The notes: a model not told the origin generated them from the letters alone. A stretch of DNA of 64,000 bases from Palsa-892 sp035556215 (GCA_035556215.1 DATMFI010000007.1:139747-203746), one strand, 5' to 3'. Numbered from the stretch's first letter, positions 25,556-34,865 are shown. Made by a program: numbers and translations.

Positions 25556-26206
25556 TCAGAGCTGTTCGCCTTCATCGCTGTCATCGTCGCCGTTATCGCT
25601 GGTGCCGTTGCTGCCCTGACGGTCGCGGCGCGTGCGGTAATCGCCGTCGCGGTCGCGCCAGTGATGACGATCGCGCCATTCGGAGAAGCGCTCCATGGCG
25701 CGCTCGCGCATATGCTGGCTCATCCGCTCGTGCATGCCGTGGCGGACGAGCTTTTCGAGACGCCGCTTCTGCGAATCGTCGAGGGTGGCATAGAGCGGCT
25801 GCGCGGCATCGGCGAGACGCTTCAGATCGTTGCCGGTCTCGGTCATGAACTCGGCGCCCTTGCGCAACCGCGCTATCGCGTCGGGCTTTGGCGCGTCTTT
25901 ATTCTCGCGCATGGCGCGGCGCTCCTCGCGGCGCTGCTCCCAGCGCGCTTCGTGTTTTTGCGCGATGTCCTTGAGCACGCTCTCGACCGGAGGCCAGAGT
26001 TTTTCCTGTTCGGGGGTAAGTCCCAGCCGGGCATGCAGCGCCGCGACACGCGCGGCGACAAAGGCGGCGCGATCGGCCGCGGAGGGTTTCCATTGATCCT
26101 CGGCGGCAGTTTTCTCGGACTTCGCCGGCTGCTGGGCGACGGCATAGGTCGCGGCCGAGCCGGCGAGAATCGCGGCAGTGGTCAAGGCAAGCACGGATTT
26201 CTTCAT
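25556..26206 (-). CDS. Spy/CpxP (LTxxQ-motif) family periplasmic protein
   Basis: I chose the start at 26206, which gives a signal peptide (MKKSVLALTTAAILAGSAATYAVA-QQ); a longer reading would have no signal. The mature part contains LHARLGLTPEQEKLWPPVESVLKDIAQKH (LTPEQ at about residues 63-67) and a second LYATLDDSQKRRLEKLV segment, the two LTxxQ-type repeats of the Spy/CpxP family. The tail is an unusual Arg/Asp/His-rich stretch (WRDRHHWRDRDGDYRTRRDRQ). Relatives act as periplasmic chaperones in envelope stress; metal binding by the His/Asp tail is possible. Confidence 0.85.
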   Translation of the reverse strand: MKKSVLALTTAAILAGSAATYAVAQQPAKSEKTAAEDQWKPSAADRAAFVAARVAALHARLGLTPEQEKLWPPVESVLKDIAQKHEARWEQRREERRAMRENKDAPKPDAIARLRKGAEFMTETGNDLKRLADAAQPLYATLDDSQKRRLEKLVRHGMHERMSQHMRERAMERFSEWRDRHHWRDRDGDYRTRRDRQGSNGTSDNGDDDSDEGEQL

Positions 26207-26322
26207 TAAAGCCTCCTGACGGGAGGGCGCGCAACAACGCGCCCGCATGGGCAAAGCTAAATTCGCCAATGCGGCTTTAGTTCGGTGTGTAAAGTGACAG
26301 TTTGGTAATTTGGAACGCCGGA

Positions 26323-27729
26323 TCAGCCGGGCCCGACCATCTTCTCCGGCCGCACCAGCGCGTCGAATTCCTCGTTGGTGACATAACCGCCGCCGACGGC
26401 TTCGTCGCGCAGCGTCGTGCCGTTCTTGTGCGCGGTCTTGGCGATCTTGGCGGCGTTGTCGTAGCCGATCTTCGGCGCGAGCGCCGTCACCAGCATCAGC
26501 GATTTTTCCATCAGCTCGGCGATACGCTTCTCGTTGGCCTTGATGCCAACGATGCAATTGTCGGTGAACGATACGGCGGCGTCGGCGAGCAATTTCACCG
26601 ATTGCAGCAGCGCATAGGCGAGCACCGGATTATAGACGTTCAGCTCGAAGTGCCCCTGGCTGCCGGCGACAGTCACCGCCGTCTGATTGCCGAACACCTG
26701 GCAGCACGCCATCGTGAGCGCTTCGCTCTGCGTCGGGTTGACCTTGCCCGGCATGATCGACGAGCCCGGCTCGTTCTCGGGCAGCGACAACTCGCCAAGG
26801 CCCGAGCGCGGGCCGGAGCCCAGGAGGCGGATGTCGTTGGCGATCTTGAACAGCGCCGTGCCGCAGGCCGCGAGCGCGCCGTGCACCGACACATAGGCGT
26901 CGTGCGCGGCGAGCACTTCAAATTTGTTCGGCGCGGTGACGAAGGGAAGCCCGGTGATATCGGCGACCTTCGCCGCGAAGGCTTCGGCAAATCCTTTCTT
27001 GGCGTTGAGGCCGGTGCCGACGGCGGTGCCGCCTTGCGCGAGCGGCCACAGCTCGTTCAGCACGACTTTCAGGCGCTTGATGCTGGAGTCGACTTGCGCA
27101 GCGTAGCCGGAAAATTCCTGGCCGAGCGTCAGCGGCGTCGCATCCTGCGTGTGGGTGCGGCCGATCTTGATGATCTTGTCGAATTCCCTGACCTTGACGC
27201 TCAGCGCCTTGTGCATGTGCTCGAGCGCCGGGATCAGCTTGTGCACGATCTCTTCGGCGGCCGCGATGTGCATGGCGGTCGGGAAGGAGTCGTTCGACGA
27301 CTGGCCCATGTTGACGTGATCGTTGGGATGGATCGGCTTCTTCGAGCCCATCGTGCCGCCGAGCATTTCGATCGCGCGGTTGCTGATCACCTCATTGGCG
27401 TTCATGTTCGACTGGGTGCCGGAGCCGGTCTGCCAGACGACGAGCGGGAAGTGATCGTCGAGCTTGCCGTGGACGACCTCGCGGGCGGCTTCCGAGATCG
27501 CGTCGGCGAGCTTGCCGTCGAGGACGCCGAGTTCCTTGTTCACCTGGGCCGCCGCCATCTTCACGATGCCAAGCGCACGGACGATGGCCTTGGGCATCCG
27601 CTCGCCGCCGATCTTGAAGTTCTGCAGCGAGCGCTGGGTCTGCGCCCCCCAGTAGCGATCCCCCGGCACCTCGATCGGGCCAAAGGTGTCGGTTTCGGTA
27701 CGGTGGGCGACGGGCTTCGTGGCGGTCAT
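26323..27729 (-). CDS. fumC: Class II fumarate hydratase
   Basis: The 468-residue protein has the fumarase/aspartase signature GSSIMPGKVNPTQ near residue 320 and, near the N-terminus, TFGPIEVPGDRYWGAQTQRSLQNFKIG. WQTGSGTQSNMNANEVISNRA carries substrate-binding residues. It interconverts fumarate and malate in the citric acid cycle. The length and lack of iron-sulfur cysteine motifs fit the class II, oxygen-stable enzyme. Confidence 0.97.
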   Translation of the reverse strand: MTATKPVAHRTETDTFGPIEVPGDRYWGAQTQRSLQNFKIGGERMPKAIVRALGIVKMAAAQVNKELGVLDGKLADAISEAAREVVHGKLDDHFPLVVWQTGSGTQSNMNANEVISNRAIEMLGGTMGSKKPIHPNDHVNMGQSSNDSFPTAMHIAAAEEIVHKLIPALEHMHKALSVKVREFDKIIKIGRTHTQDATPLTLGQEFSGYAAQVDSSIKRLKVVLNELWPLAQGGTAVGTGLNAKKGFAEAFAAKVADITGLPFVTAPNKFEVLAAHDAYVSVHGALAACGTALFKIANDIRLLGSGPRSGLGELSLPENEPGSSIMPGKVNPTQSEALTMACCQVFGNQTAVTVAGSQGHFELNVYNPVLAYALLQSVKLLADAAVSFTDNCIVGIKANEKRIAELMEKSLMLVTALAPKIGYDNAAKIAKTAHKNGTTLRDEAVGGGYVTNEEFDALVRPEKMVGPG

Positions 27730-28093
27730 GGCTACCTTGGTTCTCGGGTCGGGTTCTTGGTCAGATTAAGGTGGGGGGCTTTTATCACGCGGCGGAAATC
27801 ACGGAAAACGGGGCTTCCCAGCCCTTAGGGCTCCCGGTTGGGGGCTATTCGGCCTACAACTTTGGGACAACGTGTCGCAGCCCATTACCGTCAACTAACG
27901 GTATTCTAGGAAGCAGGCGCACGGGGAACAATCGCTCTTTCAGAGCGGGGCCCGGGCGGGGACGTCAAAAAAATCGGCTTGCGGTAATATGCTGCGGCCA
28001 TATGGTTTTGTAGCTTTGATTCCCCGTCTGCATTTCGCGTGCCCGACCGCTGTTTGTTTCGTGGCTGGCAAGACCGGACAGGTGACTCTCAAT
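27730..28093. other. Intergenic region, 364 bp
   Basis: The gap between divergent fumC and the DUF4169 gene contains no gene I can support. GC-rich segments with short inverted repeats (around 27815-27840, CCCAGCCCTTAGGGCTCCC) are present. No known RNA family was recognised by eye. Confidence 0.45.
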
Positions 28094-28282
28094 ATGGCTG
28101 AGATCATCAACCTGAGGCGCCGGCGCAAGGCGGATGCGAGGAAGAAGCAAGCCTCGCTGGCCGCCGAAAACCGGGTCCGGTTCGGCCGTACCCTGGCAGC
28201 CAAGCGAAGCGAAAAAGCGGTCGAACTGAAACGGGAGCGCAGGCTCGACGGTCTGCGCATCGAATCCGGAGATGACACATGA
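28094..28282 (+). CDS. DUF4169-family small protein (62 aa)
   Basis: The start at ATG 28094 gives MAEIINLRRRRKADARKKQASLAAENRVRFGRTLAAKRSEKAVE, a very basic helical protein. The MAEIINLRRARKA...AAENRxxFGRTKxE pattern is that of DUF4169, restricted largely to alphaproteobacteria. Function unknown. It overlaps the next gene by ATGA, so the two are translationally coupled and probably function together. Confidence 0.85.
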   Translation: MAEIINLRRRRKADARKKQASLAAENRVRFGRTLAAKRSEKAVELKRERRLDGLRIESGDDT

Positions 28283-28509
28283 TCAAGAGTCCCGTCGTCA
28301 AACGTTCGATTGTCATTGCGGGTCACAAAACCAGCGTCAGCCTCGAGGACGCCTTCTGGGACGCGCTGAAGGAAATCGCTTCGACGCGCGACGTCACGCT
28401 GTCGGAGGTCGTCGCAAATATCGACGCGCTGCGTAATCAGGGAAACCTGTCGTCGGCCATCCGCCTTTACGTTCTGGATCACTTCCGCGCATCGCGTGCC
28501 GTCGCCTGA
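28279..28509 (+). CDS. Ribbon-helix-helix domain protein (RHH_4 type, 76 aa)
   Basis: The 76-residue protein contains KRSIVIAGHKTSVSLEDAFWDALKEIASTRDVTLSEVVANIDALR. This is the RHH_4 pattern: a strand with K-T-S-V-S-L followed by two helices, widespread in alphaproteobacteria next to DUF4169 and fumC. RHH proteins bind DNA as dimers, so it may be a regulator, but the targets are unknown. It overlaps the DUF4169 gene by four bases. Confidence 0.85.
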   Translation: MIKSPVVKRSIVIAGHKTSVSLEDAFWDALKEIASTRDVTLSEVVANIDALRNQGNLSSAIRLYVLDHFRASRAVA

Positions 28510-28633
28510 CGTTACCGCAATTTAATGTTCGAACCCGCGCAGCAGGGCATGTTGCGCGGGTTCCTCGCGCGTTGAACCTACCCCGTTACTCCCGTATAAC
28601 GGCGCGTCCGCAAATCGCGGGCGGAGGAAATAC

Positions 28634-29779
28634 ATGTCCTGGAAAAATCAGAGCGGCGGTCCCTGGGGTGGCGGTGGCGGCGGCGGGCCGCGCGGGCCCT
28701 GGGGCTCGGGCCCGCAGCCGGGCGGCGGACCGACGCCTCCGGATCTCGAGGATCTCGTCCGGCGCAGCCAGGATAAGCTGAAAAGCATGCTGCCGGGCGG
28801 CTCGTTCGGCGGCTGGGGCAGCCTGCTGATCGTCGTCGGCGCGATCGCGCTCTGGATGCTCTCGGGCTTCTACCGCGTGCAGACGGACGAACTCGGCGTC
28901 GTGCTGCGCTTCGGCAAATATGTCGGCGAGCGGCAGCCGGGCCTCAACTATCACCTGCCGTATCCGATCGAAACGGTGCTCGTGCCGAAAGTGACGAGCA
29001 GCCGCCGCCTCGATATCGGCATGCGCCTGATCGAGGATCCGCGGCGCGGCTCGGGCGTGCGCGACGTGCCCGAAGAAAGCCTGATGCTGACCGGCGACGA
29101 GAACATCGTCGATGTCGATTTCACGGTGCTGTGGAAGATCAAGGACGCCGCCAACTTCCTGTTCAACGTCCAGAACCCCGAAGGCACCATCAAGGCCGTC
29201 GCCGAAAGCGCGATGCGGGAAGTCATCGGCCGTTCGAACATCCAGCCGATTTTGACCGGTGCGCGCCAGACCATCGAGCAGGCGGTGCATGAACTGATGC
29301 AAAAGACGCTCGACGGTTACGGCGCCGGCGTGCTGATCACCCAGGTCCAGCTCGCCAAGGTCGATCCGCCGAGCCAGGTCATCGACGCCTTCCGCGACGT
29401 GCAGGCGGCGCGCGCCGACGCCGAGCGCGTGCAGAACGAAGCGCAGACCTACACCAACCGGGTCGTCCCGGAAGCGCGCGGCCGTGCCGCGCAAATCCAG
29501 CAGGCGGCCGAAGCCTATCGCGAACAGATTGTCGCCGAGGCGAAGGGCGCCGCATCGCGCTTCACGAAAATTTACGAAGAGTACAAGAAGGCGCCGGAGG
29601 TCACGCGCCGCCGCATGTATCTCGAAACGATGGAACAGGTGATGAGCGGCGTGAACAAGACGGTGATCGACCCGAACCTGTCGAAGACCGGCGTCGTGCC
29701 GTATCTGCCGCTCGGTAACAACGGCGGCGTCGTACGTACGCCCGCGCCCGCGCAGGGCCAGCAGGGAGGCAGCCGATGA
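28634..29779 (+). CDS. hflK: HflK, membrane protease FtsH regulator
   Basis: The 381-residue protein has a glycine-rich cytoplasmic N-terminus (GGGGGGGPRGPWGSG), one membrane helix near residues 60-80 (LLIVVGAIALWMLSGFY), then a SPFH/band 7 domain (VQTDELGVVLRFGKYVGERQPGLNYHLPYPIE). ATG 28634 is preceded by GGAGG. HflK and HflC form a large cage in the inner membrane around FtsH and limit its proteolysis of membrane proteins. It overlaps hflC by four bases. Confidence 0.95.
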   Translation: MSWKNQSGGPWGGGGGGGPRGPWGSGPQPGGGPTPPDLEDLVRRSQDKLKSMLPGGSFGGWGSLLIVVGAIALWMLSGFYRVQTDELGVVLRFGKYVGERQPGLNYHLPYPIETVLVPKVTSSRRLDIGMRLIEDPRRGSGVRDVPEESLMLTGDENIVDVDFTVLWKIKDAANFLFNVQNPEGTIKAVAESAMREVIGRSNIQPILTGARQTIEQAVHELMQKTLDGYGAGVLITQVQLAKVDPPSQVIDAFRDVQAARADAERVQNEAQTYTNRVVPEARGRAAQIQQAAEAYREQIVAEAKGAASRFTKIYEEYKKAPEVTRRRMYLETMEQVMSGVNKTVIDPNLSKTGVVPYLPLGNNGGVVRTPAPAQGQQGGSR

Positions 29780-30663
29780 GCAGGATTTTCACCGGCGCTT
29801 TCGCCGTCCTCGCCGCGATCGCGCTGATCGTGCTCTACAGCGCGCTGTTCACGGTCAACCAGAACCAGCAGGCGATCGTGCTCCGCTTCGGCGAGCCGAT
29901 CCGCATCATCACCGATCCGGGCCTGCAGTATAAGGTGCCGGTGATGGATAGCGTCGTCTATATCGACAAGCGCATCCTCGATCTTGAAAACCCGGCGCAG
30001 GAAGTCATCGCCTCCGATCAGAAGCGCCTCGTGGTCGATGCCTTCGCGCGCTACAAGGTTTCCGATCCGCTGCGCTTCTATCAGACGCTCGGCTCGGTCG
30101 AGCGGGCCAATTCGCAGCTCGCGACGCTGCTCAATTCGGCGCTGCGCCGCGTGCTCGGCGAATCAACCTTCATCCAGATCGTGCGCGACGAGCGCGAGGC
30201 GCTGATGGGCCGCATCCGCGAGCAGATCACGCGCGAAGGCCAGAGCTTCGGCATCGCCGTGGTCGATGTCCGCATCCGCCGCGCCGACCTGCCCGAAGCC
30301 AACAGCCAGGCCGTGTTCCAGCGTATGCAGACGCAGATTCAGCGGGAAGCCGCCGAAATCCGCGCCGGCGGCAACCAGATCGCCCAGACGATCCGCGCCA
30401 AGGCCGACCGCGAGGTGACGGTGACGGTCGCCGAAGCACAGTCGCGCGGCGAGCAGATCCGCGGCGAAGGCGATGCGATGCGGAACAAGATTTACGCCGA
30501 TGCGTATAATCAGGATCGCGACTTCTTCGCCTTCTACCGCTCGATGCAGGCTTACGAGCAGACGATGAAGCGGGGCGATACCACGCTGCTCATCACGCCC
30601 GATTCCGATTTCATGCGCTATTTCAACGACGCCGCCGGTAAAGTGCCGCCCGCTGCACGGTAA
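29776..30663 (+). CDS. hflC: HflC, membrane protease FtsH regulator
   Basis: The 295-residue protein has one N-terminal membrane helix (AVLAAIALIVLYSALFTV) and a band 7 domain starting NQNQQAIVLRFGEPIRIITDPGLQYKVPVMDSVVYIDKRILDLE. A DREVTVTVAEAQSRGEQIRGEGDA coiled-coil follows, then a conserved FFAFYRSMQAYEQTM segment. It pairs with HflK. The start codon overlaps the hflK stop (ATGA). The operon then continues with DUF2065 and a DegP-like protease, an arrangement common in alphaproteobacteria. Confidence 0.95.
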   Translation: MSRIFTGAFAVLAAIALIVLYSALFTVNQNQQAIVLRFGEPIRIITDPGLQYKVPVMDSVVYIDKRILDLENPAQEVIASDQKRLVVDAFARYKVSDPLRFYQTLGSVERANSQLATLLNSALRRVLGESTFIQIVRDEREALMGRIREQITREGQSFGIAVVDVRIRRADLPEANSQAVFQRMQTQIQREAAEIRAGGNQIAQTIRAKADREVTVTVAEAQSRGEQIRGEGDAMRNKIYADAYNQDRDFFAFYRSMQAYEQTMKRGDTTLLITPDSDFMRYFNDAAGKVPPAAR

Positions 30664-30675
30664 CGGATCGGTGTC

Positions 30676-30870
30676 ATGCACGATTTCGTCGCTGCCCTCG
30701 GTCTGCTGCTCGCAATCGAAGGGCTGACGTTCGCGGCATTTCCGGGCGCCGCGAAACGTGCGGCGGAGGAGGTCGCCGGCGCGCCGGAGGGGCCGCTGCG
30801 GCTGATGGGAATCGGCGCGGCTGTATTCGGCATTCTGCTCTTGTGGTTCATGCGCGGAATGCCGATCTGA
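30676..30870 (+). CDS. DUF2065-family small membrane protein (64 aa)
   Basis: The product has two hydrophobic segments, FVAALGLLLAIEGLTFAAFPG and LMGIGAAVFGILLLWFM. The EGLxxxxFPxxxKRxxxE and GxxxxxxGxxxLWxxR pattern matches DUF2065, a small membrane family that sits after hflC in many proteobacteria. Function unknown; placement implies a link to HflKC, FtsH or the DegP-like protease. Confidence 0.85.
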   Translation: MHDFVAALGLLLAIEGLTFAAFPGAAKRAAEEVAGAPEGPLRLMGIGAAVFGILLLWFMRGMPI

Positions 30871-31032
30871 AAACGGCCCGGCTGACGCGGTGGCCGCTTT
30901 TCCGCCGAAATCGCCGTGCCGGATAATGTGATCGCGGCCGTTTCGTCATTATGCCCCCGGCGTCTTGTCGGCTGGCGATTTCCGTCGCAGTTTGTTCGAA
31001 AGAAGATCAGCGAAACGCATTTCGAGGAGCTC

Positions 31033-32511
31033 ATGGCTTTCACACTTGTTTCCCCTGGATTTTCGCTTCGCCGCACGGCGGCAGCCCTGTTGTTCGCGGC
31101 AGGCTGCGGTGCGCTGCTCGCGACGGCGAGTTTCGCCGCTTCCGGCAAGGGGCCGGATTCGGTCGCCGATATCGCCGAGCGCGTCACCGATGCGGTGGTG
31201 AACATCTCCACCTCGCAGACGGTCGAAGCGCAGAAGGGCGTGCAGGTTCCGCAACTCCCGCCGGGATCGCCGTTCGAGGAATTCTTCGACGAGTTCTTCA
31301 AGAAGAACGGCAAGGAAGGCGGCCGCGCGCGCAAGGTGTCGTCGCTCGGCTCGGGTTTCGTGATCGATGCGTCCGGCATCATCATCACCAACAACCACGT
31401 CATCGCCGACGCCGACGAAATCTACGCCAATTTCACCGATGGCACGAAGCTGAAAGCCGAACTCGTCGGCCGCGACACCAAGAGCGACATCGCGGTGCTG
31501 CGCGTGAAACCCGAAAAGCCGATCAAGGCGGTTTCGTTCGGCAATTCCGACAAGCTGCGCGTCGGCGACTGGGTGATGGCGATCGGCAATCCGTTCGGCC
31601 TCGGCGGCACGGTGACGGTCGGCGTCGTCTCGGCGCGCAACCGCGACATCAATGCCGGGCCTTACGATAACTTCATCCAGACCGATGCCGCGATCAATCG
31701 CGGCAATTCGGGCGGCCCGCTGTTCAACATGGACGGCGAAGTGATCGGCATCAACACCGCGATCATTTCGCCTTCGGGCGGCTCGATCGGCATCGGCTTT
31801 GCGATCCCCTCGCAAAGCGTGCAGCCGATCGTCGCGCAGTTGCAGGAGTTCGGCGAGACGCGGCGCGGCTGGATCGGCGTTCGCATCCAGCAGGTCGATG
31901 ACGCGATCGCCGAGAGCCTCGGCATCGGCAGGGCGCGCGGCGCGCTGATCGCCGGTGTCACCGACGGCAGCCCGGCGGCAAAGGCGGGCGTGAAGACCGG
32001 CGATGTCGTCGTCAAGTTCGGCAGCCATGAGATCAAGGACATGCGCGAGCTTCCGAAGGTCGTCGCGGATACGCCGATCGGCAAGGCAGTCGACATGGTC
32101 GTGCTGCGCGACGGCAAGGAAGTGACGGTCAAGATCACACCGGATCGCCTGGAGGATGCCGAGAAGCCAAAACAGGCCTCGGTCAGCAAGGAAGATCAGG
32201 TGAAGGCGGCCGCGCCGAAGAACGCGCTCGGCCTCGGGCTTTCGGCCATCACCGACGATGTCCGCAAGCGCTACAAGGTGAAGGACGGCGTGAAAGGTGT
32301 TGTCGTCACCTCGATCGACCAGAATTCGCCGATCGCCGACCGCGGCATTCGTCCGGGCGACGTCATCGTCGAGTTCCAGCACCAGTCGCTGTCGAACCCG
32401 GCCGATGTCCAGAAGCGGCTCGATGCCCTCAAGAAGGAGGGCAAAAAAACGGCGCTGATGCTGGTGATGCGCGGCGACGAGCAGCGCTTCGTGCCGGTGC
32501 CGGTGCCGTAA
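31033..32511 (+). CDS. DegP/DegQ-type periplasmic serine endoprotease (MucD-like)
   Basis: ATG 31033 follows GAGGAG and begins a signal peptide (AAALLFAAGCGALLATASFA); the longer frame from 30916 is not needed. The trypsin-like domain has His in NNHVIADADEIY (near residue 124), Asp in KSDIAVLRV and Ser in NRGNSGGPLFN. Two PDZ domains follow (GWIGVRIQQVDD... and LGLGLSAITDDVRKRY...). The enzyme degrades or refolds damaged periplasmic proteins. It lies downstream of hflK-hflC-DUF2065, probably in one operon. Length fits family. Confidence 0.93.
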   Translation: MAFTLVSPGFSLRRTAAALLFAAGCGALLATASFAASGKGPDSVADIAERVTDAVVNISTSQTVEAQKGVQVPQLPPGSPFEEFFDEFFKKNGKEGGRARKVSSLGSGFVIDASGIIITNNHVIADADEIYANFTDGTKLKAELVGRDTKSDIAVLRVKPEKPIKAVSFGNSDKLRVGDWVMAIGNPFGLGGTVTVGVVSARNRDINAGPYDNFIQTDAAINRGNSGGPLFNMDGEVIGINTAIISPSGGSIGIGFAIPSQSVQPIVAQLQEFGETRRGWIGVRIQQVDDAIAESLGIGRARGALIAGVTDGSPAAKAGVKTGDVVVKFGSHEIKDMRELPKVVADTPIGKAVDMVVLRDGKEVTVKITPDRLEDAEKPKQASVSKEDQVKAAAPKNALGLGLSAITDDVRKRYKVKDGVKGVVVTSIDQNSPIADRGIRPGDVIVEFQHQSLSNPADVQKRLDALKKEGKKTALMLVMRGDEQRFVPVPVP

Positions 32512-32515
32512 GCGG

Positions 32516-33406
32516 TCAGGCCGCGAATTCCTCGCGGCGATAGCCCTGCAAATAAAGGAGCGCGGTGAGATCGCCGCGCTCTATTCTTATGGCGGCAGCC
32601 GCCGCGACGGCGGGCTTGGCGTAATAGGCAACGCCAAGGCCGGCGGCCTGCAGCATCGGCAGGTCGTTCGCGCCGTCGCCGACGGCGAGCGAATCTTCGA
32701 GGCCGATGCCGCGGCTGGCGGCAAGCTCCCTGAGGCTCGCGAGCTTGGCTTCGCTGCCGAGGATCGGTTCCTCGACCTTGCCGGAGAATTTTCCGCCTTC
32801 GATGACGAGGCGGTTGCCGCGGTTCTCGTCGAAGCCGATTTGCGCCGCGATCTTCGAGGTGAATACGGTGAAGCCGCCGGAGACGAGGCAGGTATAGGCG
32901 CCGTGCTTTTTCATCGTCATGACGAGCGTGCGGCCGCCGGGCATCAGCCGGATGACCTTCTGGAGAACCTCGTCCACGATGGTCGCCGGCAGATCCTTGA
33001 GGAGAGCGACGCGCTCGCGCAGCGCGGGCGCAAACTCGATCTCGCCGCGCATGGCGCGCTCGGTGATCCGGGCGACGTGTTCCTTGAGACCGGCGAAGGC
33101 CGCAAGCTCATCGATGCATTCCTGCCGGATCATGGTCGAGTCCATGTCGGCCACGAACAGCCGCTTGCGGCGGCCGGCGGCGGGCAGGATCGCGACATCG
33201 ATGGCGGGCAGGGCCGCGCGCAGCGTTTCGGCGAATGCTTTGGCATCGGTGCCGGCGGGAAGGGCGAACGGGATTTCCGAGGCGATATCGCTATCGAGGG
33301 TGACGGGTTCGCCCGGCGACGGCAGGAGGGCACGGGCGGCGAGCACGGTGCCGGGCGTCACCGCGGGCGTTTCGGGATTCGAGATCAGGACCGCGATGTG
33401 CGACAT
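32516..33406 (-). CDS. serB: Phosphoserine phosphatase
   Basis: The 296-residue HAD-family enzyme has motif I FVADMDSTMIRQECIDELAAFAGLKE near residue 90 (DxDST; first Asp is the phosphoryl acceptor), and motif III GDGANDLPMLQAAGLGVAYYAKP near the C-terminus. The 80-residue N-terminal region resembles the ACT-like extension of SerB. It carries out the last step of serine synthesis. Its start at 33406 overlaps an in-frame ATG of the divergent miaA gene, so the two promoters must lie inside the opposing genes. Confidence 0.94.
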   Translation of the reverse strand: MSHIAVLISNPETPAVTPGTVLAARALLPSPGEPVTLDSDIASEIPFALPAGTDAKAFAETLRAALPAIDVAILPAAGRRKRLFVADMDSTMIRQECIDELAAFAGLKEHVARITERAMRGEIEFAPALRERVALLKDLPATIVDEVLQKVIRLMPGGRTLVMTMKKHGAYTCLVSGGFTVFTSKIAAQIGFDENRGNRLVIEGGKFSGKVEEPILGSEAKLASLRELAASRGIGLEDSLAVGDGANDLPMLQAAGLGVAYYAKPAVAAAAAIRIERGDLTALLYLQGYRREEFAA

Positions 33407-33443
33407 GCTATGGAAGAATCCGTTGCGGCTTTCGGGAAACGAT

Positions 33444-34352
33444 ATGGTTCAGGCGGTGCTCATTGCAGGTCCGACGGCGAGCGGCAAGTCCGCGCTGGCA
33501 CTGGCGCTGGCCGAGCGCTTTGGCGGCGCCGTCATCAATACGGACTCCATGCAGGTTTACCGCGATTTCCGCATCCTCACCGCGCGGCCCACGCCGGAGG
33601 AGGAGGCGCGGGTGCCGCATCTTCTCTATGGCCATGTGGATGCCGCCGAGAACTACTCGGTCGGGCGCTGGACGGTGGACGCGGCTCAAGTTCTGCAAGA
33701 AGTTGAAGCGGCGGGGCGCCTGCCGATTTTCGTTGGCGGCACGGGGCTTTATTTCAGATCGCTGGTAGAGGGGCTTTCCGAAATGCCGCAAGTTCCCGGC
33801 GAAGTGCGGGCGAGGGTGCGGGCTGAAGCGGAAGGGCGCGAGACGCCGGCACTGCATGCGCGGCTGGCCGAGCGCGATCTTCGCATGGCGTCGGTGCTGC
33901 GGCCTTCGGATCGCCAGCGCATCATCCGGGCGCTTGAAGTATTCGAGGCGACGGGGCGCTCTCTTGCGGATTGGCAACAAATGCCGCGCAACCCTTTGCT
34001 GGAATCGGGAAAAGTTCTGCCGGTCTTTCTTACCGTCGAACGCAAGGCGCTTCGCGAGAAGATCGACGCGCGATTTGACAGGATGCTTGAAGAGGGCGCG
34101 CTCGACGAAGTGCGCGCGCTCATGGCGCGCAAGCTAGACCCGGCATTGCCTGCCCTGAAGGCGCACGGCGCGCCCGCACTTGCCCGCTATCTTTCAGGTG
34201 AGATTTCACGCGAAGAAGCTTCAAGTTCCGGCAAAACTGACACGCGCCACTACGCCAAGCGGCAGGAAACCTGGTTCAGGCATCAGATGAAGGACTGGCC
34301 GTGGCTCTCGCCGGAGGCGGCGCGGGAACACCTGATTTCCAAATTAAGCTGA
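33444..34352 (+). CDS. miaA: tRNA dimethylallyltransferase
   Basis: The P-loop GPTASGKSALALALAERFGGAVINTDSMQVYRDFRILTARPT and the GGTGLYFRSLVEGLSEMP segment are diagnostic. WFRHQMKDWPWL fits the C-terminal part. MiaA adds a dimethylallyl group to A37 of tRNAs reading UNN codons. I use the start at ATG 33444 (302 aa, MVQAVLIAGPTASGK); ATG 33405 would add 13 residues and overlap the serB start. Both are plausible. Confidence 0.93.
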   Translation: MVQAVLIAGPTASGKSALALALAERFGGAVINTDSMQVYRDFRILTARPTPEEEARVPHLLYGHVDAAENYSVGRWTVDAAQVLQEVEAAGRLPIFVGGTGLYFRSLVEGLSEMPQVPGEVRARVRAEAEGRETPALHARLAERDLRMASVLRPSDRQRIIRALEVFEATGRSLADWQQMPRNPLLESGKVLPVFLTVERKALREKIDARFDRMLEEGALDEVRALMARKLDPALPALKAHGAPALARYLSGEISREEASSSGKTDTRHYAKRQETWFRHQMKDWPWLSPEAAREHLISKLS

Positions 34353-34401
34353 GCCTAATCCCGAAAGACGGGAACCGGCTTTCGCGGAAAAGATCATGCT
34401 C
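34351..34401. repeat. Palindromic intergenic element, copy 3
   Basis: The sequence contains AATCCCGAAAGACGGGAACCGG, then CTTTCGCGGAAAAGATCATGCTC. It matches copy 2 (18053-18101) in the right arm and centre, and has a changed left arm (GAGCCTAATC). It overlaps the last two bases of miaA and lies six bases before the AhpD-like gene. Confidence 0.75.
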
Positions 34402-34406
34402 GAAAA

Positions 34407-34850
34407 TCAGTGCCCCGGCTCCCGCCGGAAACCGATGGCGATCCGATTGTAGGCATTCATCAGGCTGATCGCGACGGTGAGGTCGCCAAGCTGCTTCTCG
34501 TCGAACTGCCTGGCGACAGCGTGATAGACGTCGTCGGGTGCCCTGGTTTCGGAAATCAGCGTCAGCGACTCCGCCCAGGCCAGCGCCGCACGCTCCTGTT
34601 CGGTGAAGAAGGACTTCGCCTCCCAATAGACCGGAACGAGGGCGACCTTCTCGGGCTTCATGCCGCCTTTGAGCAAATCGCGGGTATGCATGTCGATGCA
34701 ATAGGCGCAGCCGTTGATGAGCGAGACGCGCAGATAAACGAGATCGATCAGCTCGCGCGACAGGCCGGACCTCGCGACATAGGAGTGGGCGGTGCCGAGC
34801 GCTTTCATGGCGTCGGGAATGATCTTCGCGTAGTCGAGCCGTTGGGACAT
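34407..34850 (-). CDS. AhpD-like carboxymuconolactone decarboxylase family protein
   Basis: The 147-residue protein contains LRVSLINGCAYCIDMHTRDLLKGG near residues 41-64, the CxxC-x3-H motif of the AhpD fold. In alkylhydroperoxidase AhpD the two cysteines reduce AhpC-like partners. Many relatives of this length (MSQRLDYAKIIPDAMKALGTAHSYV...) are soluble oxidoreductases of unknown substrate. It is 15 bases downstream of the HpaB-like gene on the same strand, so they may form an operon. Confidence 0.88.
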   Translation of the reverse strand: MSQRLDYAKIIPDAMKALGTAHSYVARSGLSRELIDLVYLRVSLINGCAYCIDMHTRDLLKGGMKPEKVALVPVYWEAKSFFTEQERAALAWAESLTLISETRAPDDVYHAVARQFDEKQLGDLTVAISLMNAYNRIAIGFRREPGH

Positions 34851-34865
34851 GGCAATCTCCTGTAA

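Noticed and set aside
26302..27828. 508-codon plus-strand ORF opposite fumC
   Set aside because: Shadow frame of the fully conserved fumarase gene.
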